From Clostridium sp. CAG:389 (GTDB lineage: Bacteria; Bacillota; Clostridia; TANB77; CAG-508), in NCBI GenBank assembly GCA_000438255.1, contig FR901921.1:1-13121 (forward strand): a stretch of DNA of 13,121 nucleotides, given 5' to 3'. Below, one piece after another: positions 1 to 6,526 of the stretch (within the stretch, counting starts at the first letter, position 1; each line of letters begins with the position of its first letter). The notes under the pieces are model-generated. The model was not told the origin of the DNA, did not search any database, and worked only from the letters and a program-made list of their open reading frames with translations. A program made the position numbers and the translations under genes.

Positions 1-370
1 TAAAAAGAAAAAAGAAGAAATCGAAGTTAAAAATAATGCAGAAAGTTTAGTTTACAACAGTGAAAAAACATTAAAAGACTTAGGAGATAAAATCAGCGGA
101 GAAGAAAAAGCAAAAGTTGAAACTGAAATTGAAAATACTAAAAAAGCATTAGAAACAAATGATACTGAAAAAATCAAAGAAGCTACTGAAAAATTAACAA
201 AAGTATTTTATGATATGTCAGAACAATTATACAAAAACGCAAATCCAAACGGAGCAGCAGGAGTAGACCCAAATGCAGCAACAGGAACAGATAATAGTTC
301 AGACTCAAATAATGGCGGAGACAATGGAAATGTTTATGATGCTGATTATAAAGTTGAAGATGATAAATAA
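1..370 (+). CDS. dnaK: Chaperone DnaK (Hsp70), C-terminal end, truncated by window start
   Basis: Only the last ~122 codons are visible, reading in frame from base 2 to the TAA at 368-370. The fragment covers the end of the Hsp70 substrate-binding domain and the helical lid: a highly charged alpha-helical stretch (NNAESLVYNSEKTL, then EEKAKVETEIENTKKAL, then MSEQLYKNA) followed by a Gly/Asn/Ala-rich disordered linker and the terminal VYDADYKVEDDK. That acidic tail is the classic DnaK C-terminal signature (EEVD-like role in J-protein contact). DnaK is the ATP-driven cytosolic chaperone that works with DnaJ and GrpE. The ATPase domain lies upstream of the window. dnaJ follows after 44 bases with its own strong ribosome binding site and no visible terminator between, so the two are probably co-transcribed. 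The identification is firm. Confidence 0.95.
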   Translation, partial: KKKKEEIEVKNNAESLVYNSEKTLKDLGDKISGEEKAKVETEIENTKKALETNDTEKIKEATEKLTKVFYDMSEQLYKNANPNGAAGVDPNAATGTDNSSDSNNGGDNGNVYDADYKVEDDK

Positions 371-414
371 TTATTAATATTTTGATTCGATTTATAAAAC
401 ATATGGAGGATAAA

Positions 415-1575
415 ATGGCTAATAAAAGAGATTATTATGAGGTTTTAGGTGTTGATAAAAATGCCACTGATGATGAATTAAAAAAAGCATACAGAAAAAT
501 GGCAAAAAAATATCACCCAGATGCAAACCCAGATAATAAAGAAGAAGCGGAAAAAAAATTCAAAGAAGTAAATGAAGCATATGAAACACTTTCTAATCCT
601 CAAAAAAGAAGAATGTATGACCAATTTGGAACAGCCGACCCACAAGGATTTGGTGGTGCCGGCGGACCATTTGGAGGTGGAAATTATACATATTCTACTT
701 CTGGATTTGATGGTTTTGGAGACTTTGGAGATTTAGGTGATATATTCTCATCTTTCTTCGGTGGAGGTTTTGGAGGCAGACAATCTGCTAGAAAAAACAA
801 TGGACCAAGAAAAGGGGCAGATTTGAACCTAAGCATGGATATTACATTTGAAGAAGCTTTTTTAGGTGTTGAAAAAGAAGTTGTAATAACAAGAAATGAA
901 ACATGTGAACATTGTCATGGAACAGGTGCAAAACCTGGAACAAGTCCAATAAAATGTCCAGATTGCCATGGAACAGGTCAAGTTACACAAGTTCAAAATA
1001 CAATTTTAGGTCAAGTTCAAACAACTAGAACATGTGGTAAATGTCATGGAACAGGTGAAGTTATCACAGAAGTTTGTGAAATCTGTAAAGGTAAAGGAAC
1101 AATAAGAAAACAACCAAAAATAAAAGTAAAAATTCCAGCAGGAATTGATGATAACCAAACAGTAGTATTAAGAGGAGAAGGCGAACCAGGTAGCAAAGGT
1201 GGACCAAAAGGTGATTTGTATATTACTTTAAGAATAAAAAAACATAGTATTTATACAAGAAAAGGTAATAATGTTTTATGTGATATTCCAATCACAATGA
1301 CACAAGCAGCATTAGGGGCTGAACTTGAAATACCTATGGTTGATGGAAGCAAAGAAAAATATAAAATTCCAGAGGGTACTCAAACTGGTACTAAGTTTAC
1401 AATTAGAAACAAAGGATTCAAATTTGTAAATTCTACATCAGAAGGAGATTTTGTATTTACAGTTCAAGTTCAAACTCCTAAGAGATTAACGAAAGAGCAA
1501 AGAGATTTGCTTGTTGAACTTGCTAAAACCATGAATGAACAACCTCCTGTTAAGAAAAAAGGAATTTTTGGATAA
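415..1575 (+). CDS. dnaJ: Chaperone protein DnaJ (type I Hsp40), 386 aa
   Basis: This is the co-chaperone that stimulates DnaK ATPase and delivers unfolded clients. All type I domains are present in order. The J domain spans about residues 5-70 with the HPD triad at 34-36. A Gly/Phe-rich linker follows at about 75-130. The zinc-binding region has four CxxCxGxG repeats starting at C164, C181, C207 and C221 (CEHCHGTG, CPDCHGTG, CGKCHGTG, CEICKGKG). C-terminal beta domains I and II and a dimerisation tail complete it. The length is normal for the family. I chose the ATG at 415 because GGAGGA at 405-410 lies at proper spacing and the family N terminus (KRDYYEVLGV) follows at once. An in-frame TTG at 382 would add 11 unrelated residues. 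It sits directly downstream of dnaK and ends at a terminator. Confidence 0.97.
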   Translation: MANKRDYYEVLGVDKNATDDELKKAYRKMAKKYHPDANPDNKEEAEKKFKEVNEAYETLSNPQKRRMYDQFGTADPQGFGGAGGPFGGGNYTYSTSGFDGFGDFGDLGDIFSSFFGGGFGGRQSARKNNGPRKGADLNLSMDITFEEAFLGVEKEVVITRNETCEHCHGTGAKPGTSPIKCPDCHGTGQVTQVQNTILGQVQTTRTCGKCHGTGEVITEVCEICKGKGTIRKQPKIKVKIPAGIDDNQTVVLRGEGEPGSKGGPKGDLYITLRIKKHSIYTRKGNNVLCDIPITMTQAALGAELEIPMVDGSKEKYKIPEGTQTGTKFTIRNKGFKFVNSTSEGDFVFTVQVQTPKRLTKEQRDLLVELAKTMNEQPPVKKKGIFG

Positions 1576-1580
1576 AATAA

Positions 1581-1618
1581 AAAGTTGTCAAAGGGAAATA
1601 CCAATTGACAGCTTTTTT
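1581..1618 (+). terminator. Rho-independent terminator after dnaJ
   Basis: A hairpin begins five bases after the dnaJ stop. The left arm AAAGTTGTCAA (1581-1591) pairs with TTGACAGCTTT (1605-1615) through 11 pairs, one of them G-U, with a partly paired GGG/ACC apical part. The right arm runs into a T tract (1613-1618). It ends the dnaK-dnaJ transcript. The same core sequence recurs without its T tract between recJ and relA. Confidence 0.85.
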
Positions 1619-1637
1619 ATATTAGAGCAACAAACAC

Positions 1638-1666
1638 TTGATTTTTTAGCTTTTTTGAAGTATAAT
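1638..1666 (+). promoter_or_regulatory. Sigma-A-type promoter for alaS
   Basis: TTGATT at 1638-1643 and TATAAT at 1661-1666 are separated by exactly 17 bases, a near-consensus housekeeping promoter. Transcription would start near 1673, giving a leader of about 90 nt before the alaS ATG. The leader has no T-box signature (no TGGNACCGCG-like sequence). It can form only a weak AT-rich hairpin, with ACAGTT 1689-1694 pairing to AACTGT 1734-1739. Tight amino-acid-responsive control is therefore not apparent. Confidence 0.8.
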
Positions 1667-1764
1667 TTAAAACGTAAAATTAAGAGAAACAGTTAATAAA
1701 ATAATGCAATATTAAATAATCACTTATTAAAAAAACTGTAACAAAAAAGAAAGAAGGAAAATAA

Positions 1765-3522
1765 ATGAAAGCAATAGAAATAAGAAATAAATACCTAAAC
1801 TTTTTTAAAGAACATGGACACGCTGTAATACCATCAGCATCATTAATACCAGAAAACGACCCATCAGTACTATTCACAACAGCAGGAATGCAACCACTAG
1901 TACCATATTTATTAGGAGAAAAACACCCATCAGGAACAAGACTAACAGACTACCAAAAATGTTTAAGAACAAACGACATAGAAGAAGTAGGAGATAATAG
2001 ACACTTAACATATTTTGAAATGTTAGGAAACTGGTCATTAGGAGATTACTTCAAAGAAGAATCAATCCAAATGAGCTTTGATTTCTTAACAAAAGAACTA
2101 CAAATACCAGTAGAAAAACTATCAGTAACAGTATTTGCAGGAGACGAAGACTGTCAAAGAGATGAAGTAGCAGCAGAATGTTGGAAAAAAGCAGGGATAT
2201 TAGATGGACACATCTATTATTATGGAAAAGATGATAACTGGTGGATAGCTGGAGAAGAAGGACCATGTGGACCAGATACAGAAATGTTCTATGACACAGG
2301 AAAACCAGCTTGTGGACCAGACTGCCAACCTTCATGTGATTGTGGTAAATATGTTGAAATATGGAATAATGTATTTATGGAATATTTCAAAAGTAAAGAT
2401 GGAAAATATTCAAAACTTGCACAAAAAAATGTTGATACTGGTTTAGGCTTAGAAAGAATGACAATGCTATTACAAGGAAAAGAAACACCATTTGATACAG
2501 AATTATTCAAACCTGTAATGGACAAACTATTAGAATTACAAAAAGTAGATAACATAGAAAGCAGAAGAATAATAGCAGAACACTTACGTTCAAGTATGAT
2601 GGTAATAAGTGATGGCGGAAGACCAAGTAATGTTGATAGAGGATATATTTTAAGAAGGTTAATTCGTAGAATGGTAAGACATATGAACAAACTACAAATA
2701 AATCTTGATGAAATATCAACATTAATAGACATAAATGTTGAAAACTTAAAAGAAATGTACCCAGATTTAGCTAAAAATCAAGAATTAATTAAAAATGTAA
2801 TAATTGAAGAAAAAAATAAATTTGTAAAAACACTTGCACATGGTGAAAAAGAGTTTGAAAAAGAAATAAATAAAGCAAAAGAACAAGGAAAAACTAAAAT
2901 AGATGGAAAAGTAGTATTCAAATTATATGACACATATGGATTTCCACCAGAAGTTACAAGTGAATTAGCACAAGAAAATGACATGACAGTTGATATGAAA
3001 GAATTTGATGAATTATTCAAAGCTCATCAAGAAAAATCAAGAATGGGTTCAGAACAAAAATTTAAAGGTGGACTAGCTGAACAAAATGATACAACAATTG
3101 CATATCATACAGCAACACACTTATTAAATGCAGCACTTAAAATTGTTTTAGGACCAGAAACACATCAAAGAGGTTCAAATATTACAGTAGATAGAATGAG
3201 ATTTGACTTTAACTGTGACCATAAAATGACAGACGAAGAAAAGAAACAAGCAGAAGACTTAGTAAATAAATGGATTCAAGATGCTTTACCTGTAACAGTA
3301 GAAGAAATGAAAAAAGAAGATGCTGTTAAATCAGGTGCAGAATGTATGTTTATTGAAAAATATCCAGATGTTGTAACTGTTTACACAATAGGAGATGTCT
3401 CAAAAGAACTTTGCGGTGGACCTCATGTAAAAAATACAAGTGAACTTGGAAAATTTAAGATTCAAAAAGAGGAAGCAAGTTCAGCAGGTGTTAGAAGAAT
3501 CAAAGCTATATTAGAAAAATAG
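1765..3522 (+). CDS. alaS: Short-form alanyl-tRNA synthetase (585 aa)
   Basis: It attaches alanine to tRNA-Ala in the cytosol. The class II catalytic core is at the N terminus, with motif 2-type FEMLGNWSLGDYF at 84-96, GPCGP at 166-170 and motif 3 (DTGLGLERM) at about 224-232. The tRNA-recognition helical region (RGYILRRLIRRM) covers 292-303. An editing domain follows, with zinc ligands in HTATH (H448, H452) and CGGPH (C550, H554). The protein stops at SAGVRRIKAILEK, just after the editing domain. It therefore lacks the DHHA1/C-Ala region that makes standard bacterial AlaRS about 870-880 aa. Short AlaRS-related proteins of about 590 aa are known in Firmicutes and Mollicutes, so this need not be a truncation. 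An insert with four cysteines (C183, C187, C191, C193) looks like an extra metal site. The start is supported by AGAAGGA at 1752-1758. The HIT gene follows after 50 bases. Confidence 0.9.
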   Translation: MKAIEIRNKYLNFFKEHGHAVIPSASLIPENDPSVLFTTAGMQPLVPYLLGEKHPSGTRLTDYQKCLRTNDIEEVGDNRHLTYFEMLGNWSLGDYFKEESIQMSFDFLTKELQIPVEKLSVTVFAGDEDCQRDEVAAECWKKAGILDGHIYYYGKDDNWWIAGEEGPCGPDTEMFYDTGKPACGPDCQPSCDCGKYVEIWNNVFMEYFKSKDGKYSKLAQKNVDTGLGLERMTMLLQGKETPFDTELFKPVMDKLLELQKVDNIESRRIIAEHLRSSMMVISDGGRPSNVDRGYILRRLIRRMVRHMNKLQINLDEISTLIDINVENLKEMYPDLAKNQELIKNVIIEEKNKFVKTLAHGEKEFEKEINKAKEQGKTKIDGKVVFKLYDTYGFPPEVTSELAQENDMTVDMKEFDELFKAHQEKSRMGSEQKFKGGLAEQNDTTIAYHTATHLLNAALKIVLGPETHQRGSNITVDRMRFDFNCDHKMTDEEKKQAEDLVNKWIQDALPVTVEEMKKEDAVKSGAECMFIEKYPDVVTVYTIGDVSKELCGGPHVKNTSELGKFKIQKEEASSAGVRRIKAILEK

Positions 3523-3572
3523 AAAATGTCCATAAAAGGACAAAATATTTTTAAAGATAGGAGAGTGTTGAA

Positions 3573-3917
3573 ATGGAAGATTGTTTATTTTGTAAAATAA
3601 TAAAAGGAGAAATACCATCAACAAAAGTATATGAAGATGATGAAATACTAGCATTTAATGACATAAATCCAGCAGCACCAATTCATATATTAGTAATACC
3701 AAAAAAACACATAGCATCATTAGCACACATGGAAAAAGAAGATGAAGCAATAGTAGGAAAAATATATGGAGTAATAAATAAAATAGCAGAAGAAAAAGGA
3801 TTTAAAGAAAGTGGATATAGGGTTATAGTAAACTGCGGAAAAGATGCAGGACAAGAAGTAATGCACTTACATTTTCACATATTAGCAGGGGCAAAATTTG
3901 GAGATAAAATAGTTTAA
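3573..3917 (+). CDS. HIT family protein (Hint/PKCI-like nucleotide hydrolase)
   Basis: This is a complete 114-aa histidine-triad protein. The triad HLHFH gives H98, H100 and H102 at the active site. The N-terminal CLFC (C4, C7) together with H46 and a triad histidine forms the zinc site seen in bacterial Hint-type members. The family hydrolyses purine nucleoside phosphoramidates or adenylates such as aminoacyl-AMP, in the cytosol as a homodimer. The true substrate cannot be read from sequence. AGGAGA at 3559-3564 supports the ATG at 3573. The gene lies 50 bases after alaS with no strong promoter between, so the two probably share a transcript. The pairing with an aminoacyl-tRNA synthetase fits the aminoacyl-adenylate activity known for Hint enzymes, but that link is inference. 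A large palindrome follows. Confidence 0.92.
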   Translation: MEDCLFCKIIKGEIPSTKVYEDDEILAFNDINPAAPIHILVIPKKHIASLAHMEKEDEAIVGKIYGVINKIAEEKGFKESGYRVIVNCGKDAGQEVMHLHFHILAGAKFGDKIV

Positions 3918-3930
3918 ATTTTATAGTAAA

Positions 3931-4067
3931 GAAAAAATAGAGCATATGGTATCACGTGTTGATATACAAATATTTTTAGTCAAAAACATATCTGGGGTCT
4001 ACCATTGGGTCTTTGACTTTAAAATATTTATATATTAACACGTGATACCATATGCTTTTATTTTTTC
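3931..4067. repeat. Long near-perfect inverted repeat (137 bp)
   Basis: The left arm (3931-3984) and right arm (4012-4067) are reverse complements over about 54 bases with only a few wobbles, mismatches and single-base bulges. The central 20 bases are perfect: 3941-3960 (AGCATATGGTATCACGTGTT) against 4037-4056. The 27-nt loop (3985-4011) is more GC-rich and contains GGGTCT twice (3995-4000 and 4007-4012). The right arm ends TTTTATTTTTTC, so transcription from the HIT gene would give a very long hairpin able to terminate. TAAA borders both ends (3927-3930 and 4068-4071), a possible but weak target duplication. It could be a MITE-like insertion, an extended terminator or a structured RNA. I see no open reading frame in it. 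With flanks it accounts for the 256-bp gap before the sortase. Confidence 0.85.
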
Positions 4068-4109
4068 TAAAATTAAATATGTATAATCATATAAAATTTT
4101 ATAAAAAAA

Positions 4110-4138
4110 TTGTAAATATAAATTTAATATGCTATAAT
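4110..4138 (+). promoter_or_regulatory. Promoter for the sortase gene
   Basis: TTGTAA at 4110-4115 and TATAAT at 4133-4138 are spaced by 17 bases. Transcription would begin near 4145, leaving a short leader of about 30 nt with GGAGGT at 4161-4166. The sortase is therefore its own transcription unit. Confidence 0.75.
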
Positions 4139-4173
4139 ATAATTAGAGTTTTAAATGTACGGAGGTAAAAAAT

Positions 4174-4863
4174 ATGTTTGAAAGTAAATATAGTAAAGTA
4201 TTAACAATTATACTAGTTATAGTAATAGTAGCAATAATAATATTACTAGGATTTTTAGGATTTGATTATATCAAAAAATACAATGCATCAAAACAAGCAT
4301 CAGACTTTGTAGAAGATTATCAAGGAGACATTACAACAGATGAAGAAAATAACACAGAAGACAATAACTCACAAGAAAATATAGTACTTGATAGCTCAAA
4401 TGAAGTAGCAATAGATGATACATCAACAAATGGTAGCAGCAGTTCAGGAAAGAAAACGTATAAAGGATATACAGTTGTTGGAACAATGAGAATACCAGCA
4501 ATAAACTTAGAATATCCAATATTCCAAGAAGTAAAAACAAAAGCGTTAGAAACAGGATTAATTGCATTATATCCAAGTGGAGACAATATAAATCAACCTG
4601 GAAATACAGTTGTAATAGGACATAATTATAGAAATGGAACATTTTTCTCTAATTTGAAAAAGCTATCAAATGGAGCAAAAATATATGTAAAAGATTATAG
4701 AGGAACTACATTAACATATGAAGTTTATAATAAATTTGAAGCATCTTCAACAGATACATCATTCTATACAAGAGATACATCTGGAAAAGCAGAATTGACT
4801 TTATCTACATGTACTGATTCAAGCAATGATCAAAGAACAATTATATTTGCAAGACAAGTTTAA
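4174..4863 (+). CDS. Membrane-anchored sortase family transpeptidase
   Basis: The product is 229 aa. Residues 1-8 are short and charged, and 9-30 form one hydrophobic membrane segment. Residues about 45-92 are an acidic Asn/Ser-rich linker, and the sortase beta-barrel fills about 98-229. The catalytic residues are visible: H150 in VIGHNYRNGTFF, C213 in LSTCTD and R221 in DQRTII. Sortases cleave a C-terminal sorting signal and join the protein to peptidoglycan or to pilin subunits on the outer face of the membrane. The class is not certain from sequence alone. No LPXTG-type sorting signal occurs in the other proteins of this window, so the substrate lies elsewhere. The start is set by GGAGGT seven bases upstream. 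The gene has its own promoter and terminator. Confidence 0.9.
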   Translation: MFESKYSKVLTIILVIVIVAIIILLGFLGFDYIKKYNASKQASDFVEDYQGDITTDEENNTEDNNSQENIVLDSSNEVAIDDTSTNGSSSSGKKTYKGYTVVGTMRIPAINLEYPIFQEVKTKALETGLIALYPSGDNINQPGNTVVIGHNYRNGTFFSNLKKLSNGAKIYVKDYRGTTLTYEVYNKFEASSTDTSFYTRDTSGKAELTLSTCTDSSNDQRTIIFARQV

Positions 4864-4868
4864 AATAA

Positions 4869-4905
4869 AAAAGATTTGTAAAAAGAATTTTACAAGTCTT
4901 TTTTT
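4869..4905 (+). terminator. Rho-independent terminator after the sortase gene
   Basis: GATTTGTAAAA pairs with TTTTACAAGTC (one G-U pair) around a short loop. It is extended by A/T pairs and followed by a run of seven T (to 4905). It begins a few bases after the stop codon. Confidence 0.88.
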
Positions 4906-4950
4906 GTATTATAAGAAAGTCCGACATATGGAGATATTTAATAATAGGTT

Positions 4951-5099
4951 TATAAACACATAAAATAAAAAAAAGAGGCAACTTCGTCTTCCCATTCTTC
5001 ATCAAATGTCTAGTCTTCATCTTCGAAATCTTCAGAGCTAAACATCAAGTATGAAATCATATCAATAAAATCCTCATCTGGCATTTCATCAATTGAACG
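4951..5099 (-). pseudogene. Possible decayed gene fragment, acidic C-terminal tail, minus strand
   Basis: Read on the minus strand from 5099, this stretch gives RSIDEMPDEDFIDMISYLMF, then SSEDFEDED, then a TAG stop (5010-5012). The same frame continues TFDEEWEDEVASFF before a second stop near 4951. The composition (dense Asp/Glu with hydrophobic spacing) looks coding. The DNA is clearly richer in G and C than the AT-rich flanks. The TAG could be a mutated TGG codon. I see no ribosome binding site and no plausible start, and I do not recognise the family. It may be the tail of a gene lost by deletion, or a chance reading. The rest of the 332-bp gap between the sortase terminator and the next promoter holds nothing I can identify. 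Confidence 0.3.
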
Positions 5100-5176
5100 T
5101 TTAAAATTATAATAAAATATATACAAAAAGCATAACAAAAATTTAAAAAAATTAAATACATTTTATAAAAAAATTG

Positions 5177-5205
5177 TTGATATGATTATATTTTTATAGT
5201 ATAAT
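5177..5205 (+). promoter_or_regulatory. Promoter for the pilin-like gene
   Basis: TTGATA at 5177-5182 and TATAAT at 5200-5205 are separated by 17 bases, close to the sigma-A consensus. The start would be near 5212, about 25 bases before the ATG. Confidence 0.82.
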
Positions 5206-5237
5206 ATTTAACTGAAAAGATAAAAAGGAGGATACAA

Positions 5238-6377
5238 ATGAAAAAACAAGAAAATAAGGGTATAACATTGATAGCACTTGTAATAACAATTATAATATTA
5301 TTAATATTAGCGGGAATATCAATACGAGCACTTACACACACAGGAGTATTTCAAAATGCTAAACAAGCAGAAATAGAAAATAAAAGAGCACAAATAACAG
5401 AATATTTAAAATTAAAATTAATAAATGAACAAACAAATAATCCATTTGGAAGTGCGGAAGAAATAATAACAGCAACAAGAGAAGATACATTAAATAAAAT
5501 TAATGAATTAAAAAAGATGGGAAATGATGTTACTGTTGAGGAAGTAAGCAAAGAAGAAGACAACAAAGAGGTAGATGTATATTTTTATGTAATAGTAGAT
5601 GGTGATGTATATAAAGTAGAATTAAAAGCTGTAACTTTTTTAGGAAAAAAAGATGATATGTCACCAATAATTAAAACAAAAAACATAACAAGTACAACAA
5701 ATACAATAACAGTTGAAGTAACGACAAGTAGAAATGATGGAGGACAAATAGAATATTACATAAAGAGTGAAAACGATGCGGATTACAGATTGGATGCTAC
5801 AACAGAAGATGAAAATCATGTTTTTACAGGATTATCACAATCTAAAAAATATAGTTTAAAAGTTGTAGCTGTTGCAAAAAATGGTAAAAAAGCAGAAGAT
5901 GTAGCAGAAAAGACAACAGAAACAGCACAATATACTATAACATTTAATGCAAATGGTGGAAGTGTTAGCCAAGGTTCAAAAACAGTACTTTATGGTACAA
6001 GTGTTGGAAGTGTACCAACACCTTCAAGAGATTATTGGGATTTTCAAGGGTGGTATACAGATGCAACAAATGGTCAAAAAATAGATGCTAATACTACATA
6101 TAGTTTTGAAAATGATATTACATTATATGCTCATTGGACTGTAAAGAATGTTAAATTAGATGTTTATATGGGATCACCAGGAGAAATAAATTCAGGTGCT
6201 ACATATACGGCAACGAAAACAGTAGATTTTCCTATAAAGAGATGGGAATGGTCTTATAAAGAATATGGAGAAGTTGTAAGTTATAGTATTAATGGAAATA
6301 CAATAACAATGGTTATAAAAAATGCTACTCCAAATAAAAATTATATAAGTTCAAGAATTTATGTATATAGTTATTAA
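5238..6377 (+). CDS. Type IV pilin-like surface protein with InlB-type B-repeat
   Basis: The product is 379 aa. The N terminus KGITLIALVITIIILLILAG resembles a class III signal peptide: a basic leader, cleavage after G8, then a hydrophobic helix (about 9-30). Typical pilins have Glu at position 5 of the mature chain, whereas this one has Ala13. An amphipathic charged helix (about 38-65) follows. A possible fibronectin type III-like segment spans about 143-228. A Listeria-Bacteroides (InlB B) repeat spans about 232-301, marked by ITFNANGGSV, FQGWYTDATNG and ITLYAHW. A beta-rich tail of about 78 residues ends it, with no cysteine and no LPXTG anchor. It is probably membrane-bound or assembled by prepilin machinery and displayed outside, perhaps as an adhesin; the role is inference. 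AGGAGG at 5226-5231 sets the start. A second gene with the same N terminus begins at 13064. Confidence 0.82.
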   Translation: MKKQENKGITLIALVITIIILLILAGISIRALTHTGVFQNAKQAEIENKRAQITEYLKLKLINEQTNNPFGSAEEIITATREDTLNKINELKKMGNDVTVEEVSKEEDNKEVDVYFYVIVDGDVYKVELKAVTFLGKKDDMSPIIKTKNITSTTNTITVEVTTSRNDGGQIEYYIKSENDADYRLDATTEDENHVFTGLSQSKKYSLKVVAVAKNGKKAEDVAEKTTETAQYTITFNANGGSVSQGSKTVLYGTSVGSVPTPSRDYWDFQGWYTDATNGQKIDANTTYSFENDITLYAHWTVKNVKLDVYMGSPGEINSGATYTATKTVDFPIKRWEWSYKEYGEVVSYSINGNTITMVIKNATPNKNYISSRIYVYSY

Positions 6378-6381
6378 TTAA

Positions 6382-6426
6382 GGAAAAAGCAGTTTTATTT
6401 AAATATAGAACTGTTTTTCTTTTTTT
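6382..6426 (+). terminator. Rho-independent terminator after the pilin-like gene
   Basis: GAAAAAGCAGTT pairs with AACTGTTTTTC (one bulged or wobble G) around an AT-rich loop, followed by a T run from 6421 to 6426. It starts a few bases after the TAA at 6375-6377. Confidence 0.82.
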
Positions 6427-6468
6427 GATTCGAATTTTATCAAATTACTTGTTAATTTTAAAAAATAC

Positions 6469-6497
6469 TTTAAAAAAAATAAAAAATGTTATACAAT
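6469..6497 (+). promoter_or_regulatory. Weak candidate promoter for the recJ-relA-hisS block
   Basis: TACAAT at 6492-6497 has TTTAAA at 6469-6474, 17 bases upstream. The -35 element is poor. A promoter is expected here because a terminator lies just upstream and recJ starts at 6527. Confidence 0.4.
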
Positions 6498-6526
6498 ATA
6501 CGAAAAGTAAAAAAAAGGAGAAAGGT

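Noticed and set aside
382..414. Upstream TTG start extending dnaJ by 11 residues
   Set aside because: The extension is unlike DnaJ N termini and the GGAGGA site lies inside it, correctly placed for the ATG at 415.
1673..1764. T-box riboswitch in the alaS leader
   Set aside because: The leader is only about 90 nt and lacks the conserved T-box sequence and an antiterminator/terminator pair. The ACAGTT/AACTGT pairing is weak and AT-rich.
3527..3542. Terminator between alaS and the HIT gene
   Set aside because: TGTCC/GGACA gives only five pairs around a 6-nt loop and no T run follows directly. It is too weak to split the two genes.
5940..6145. Internal tandem repeats in the first pilin-like gene
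   Set aside because: Only one copy of the B-repeat unit is present, so there is no tandem array at the DNA or protein level.
6424..6433. TTTGATTCGA shared with 381-390 as a dispersed repeat
   Set aside because: A 10-mer match with different flanks in such AT-rich DNA is likely chance.
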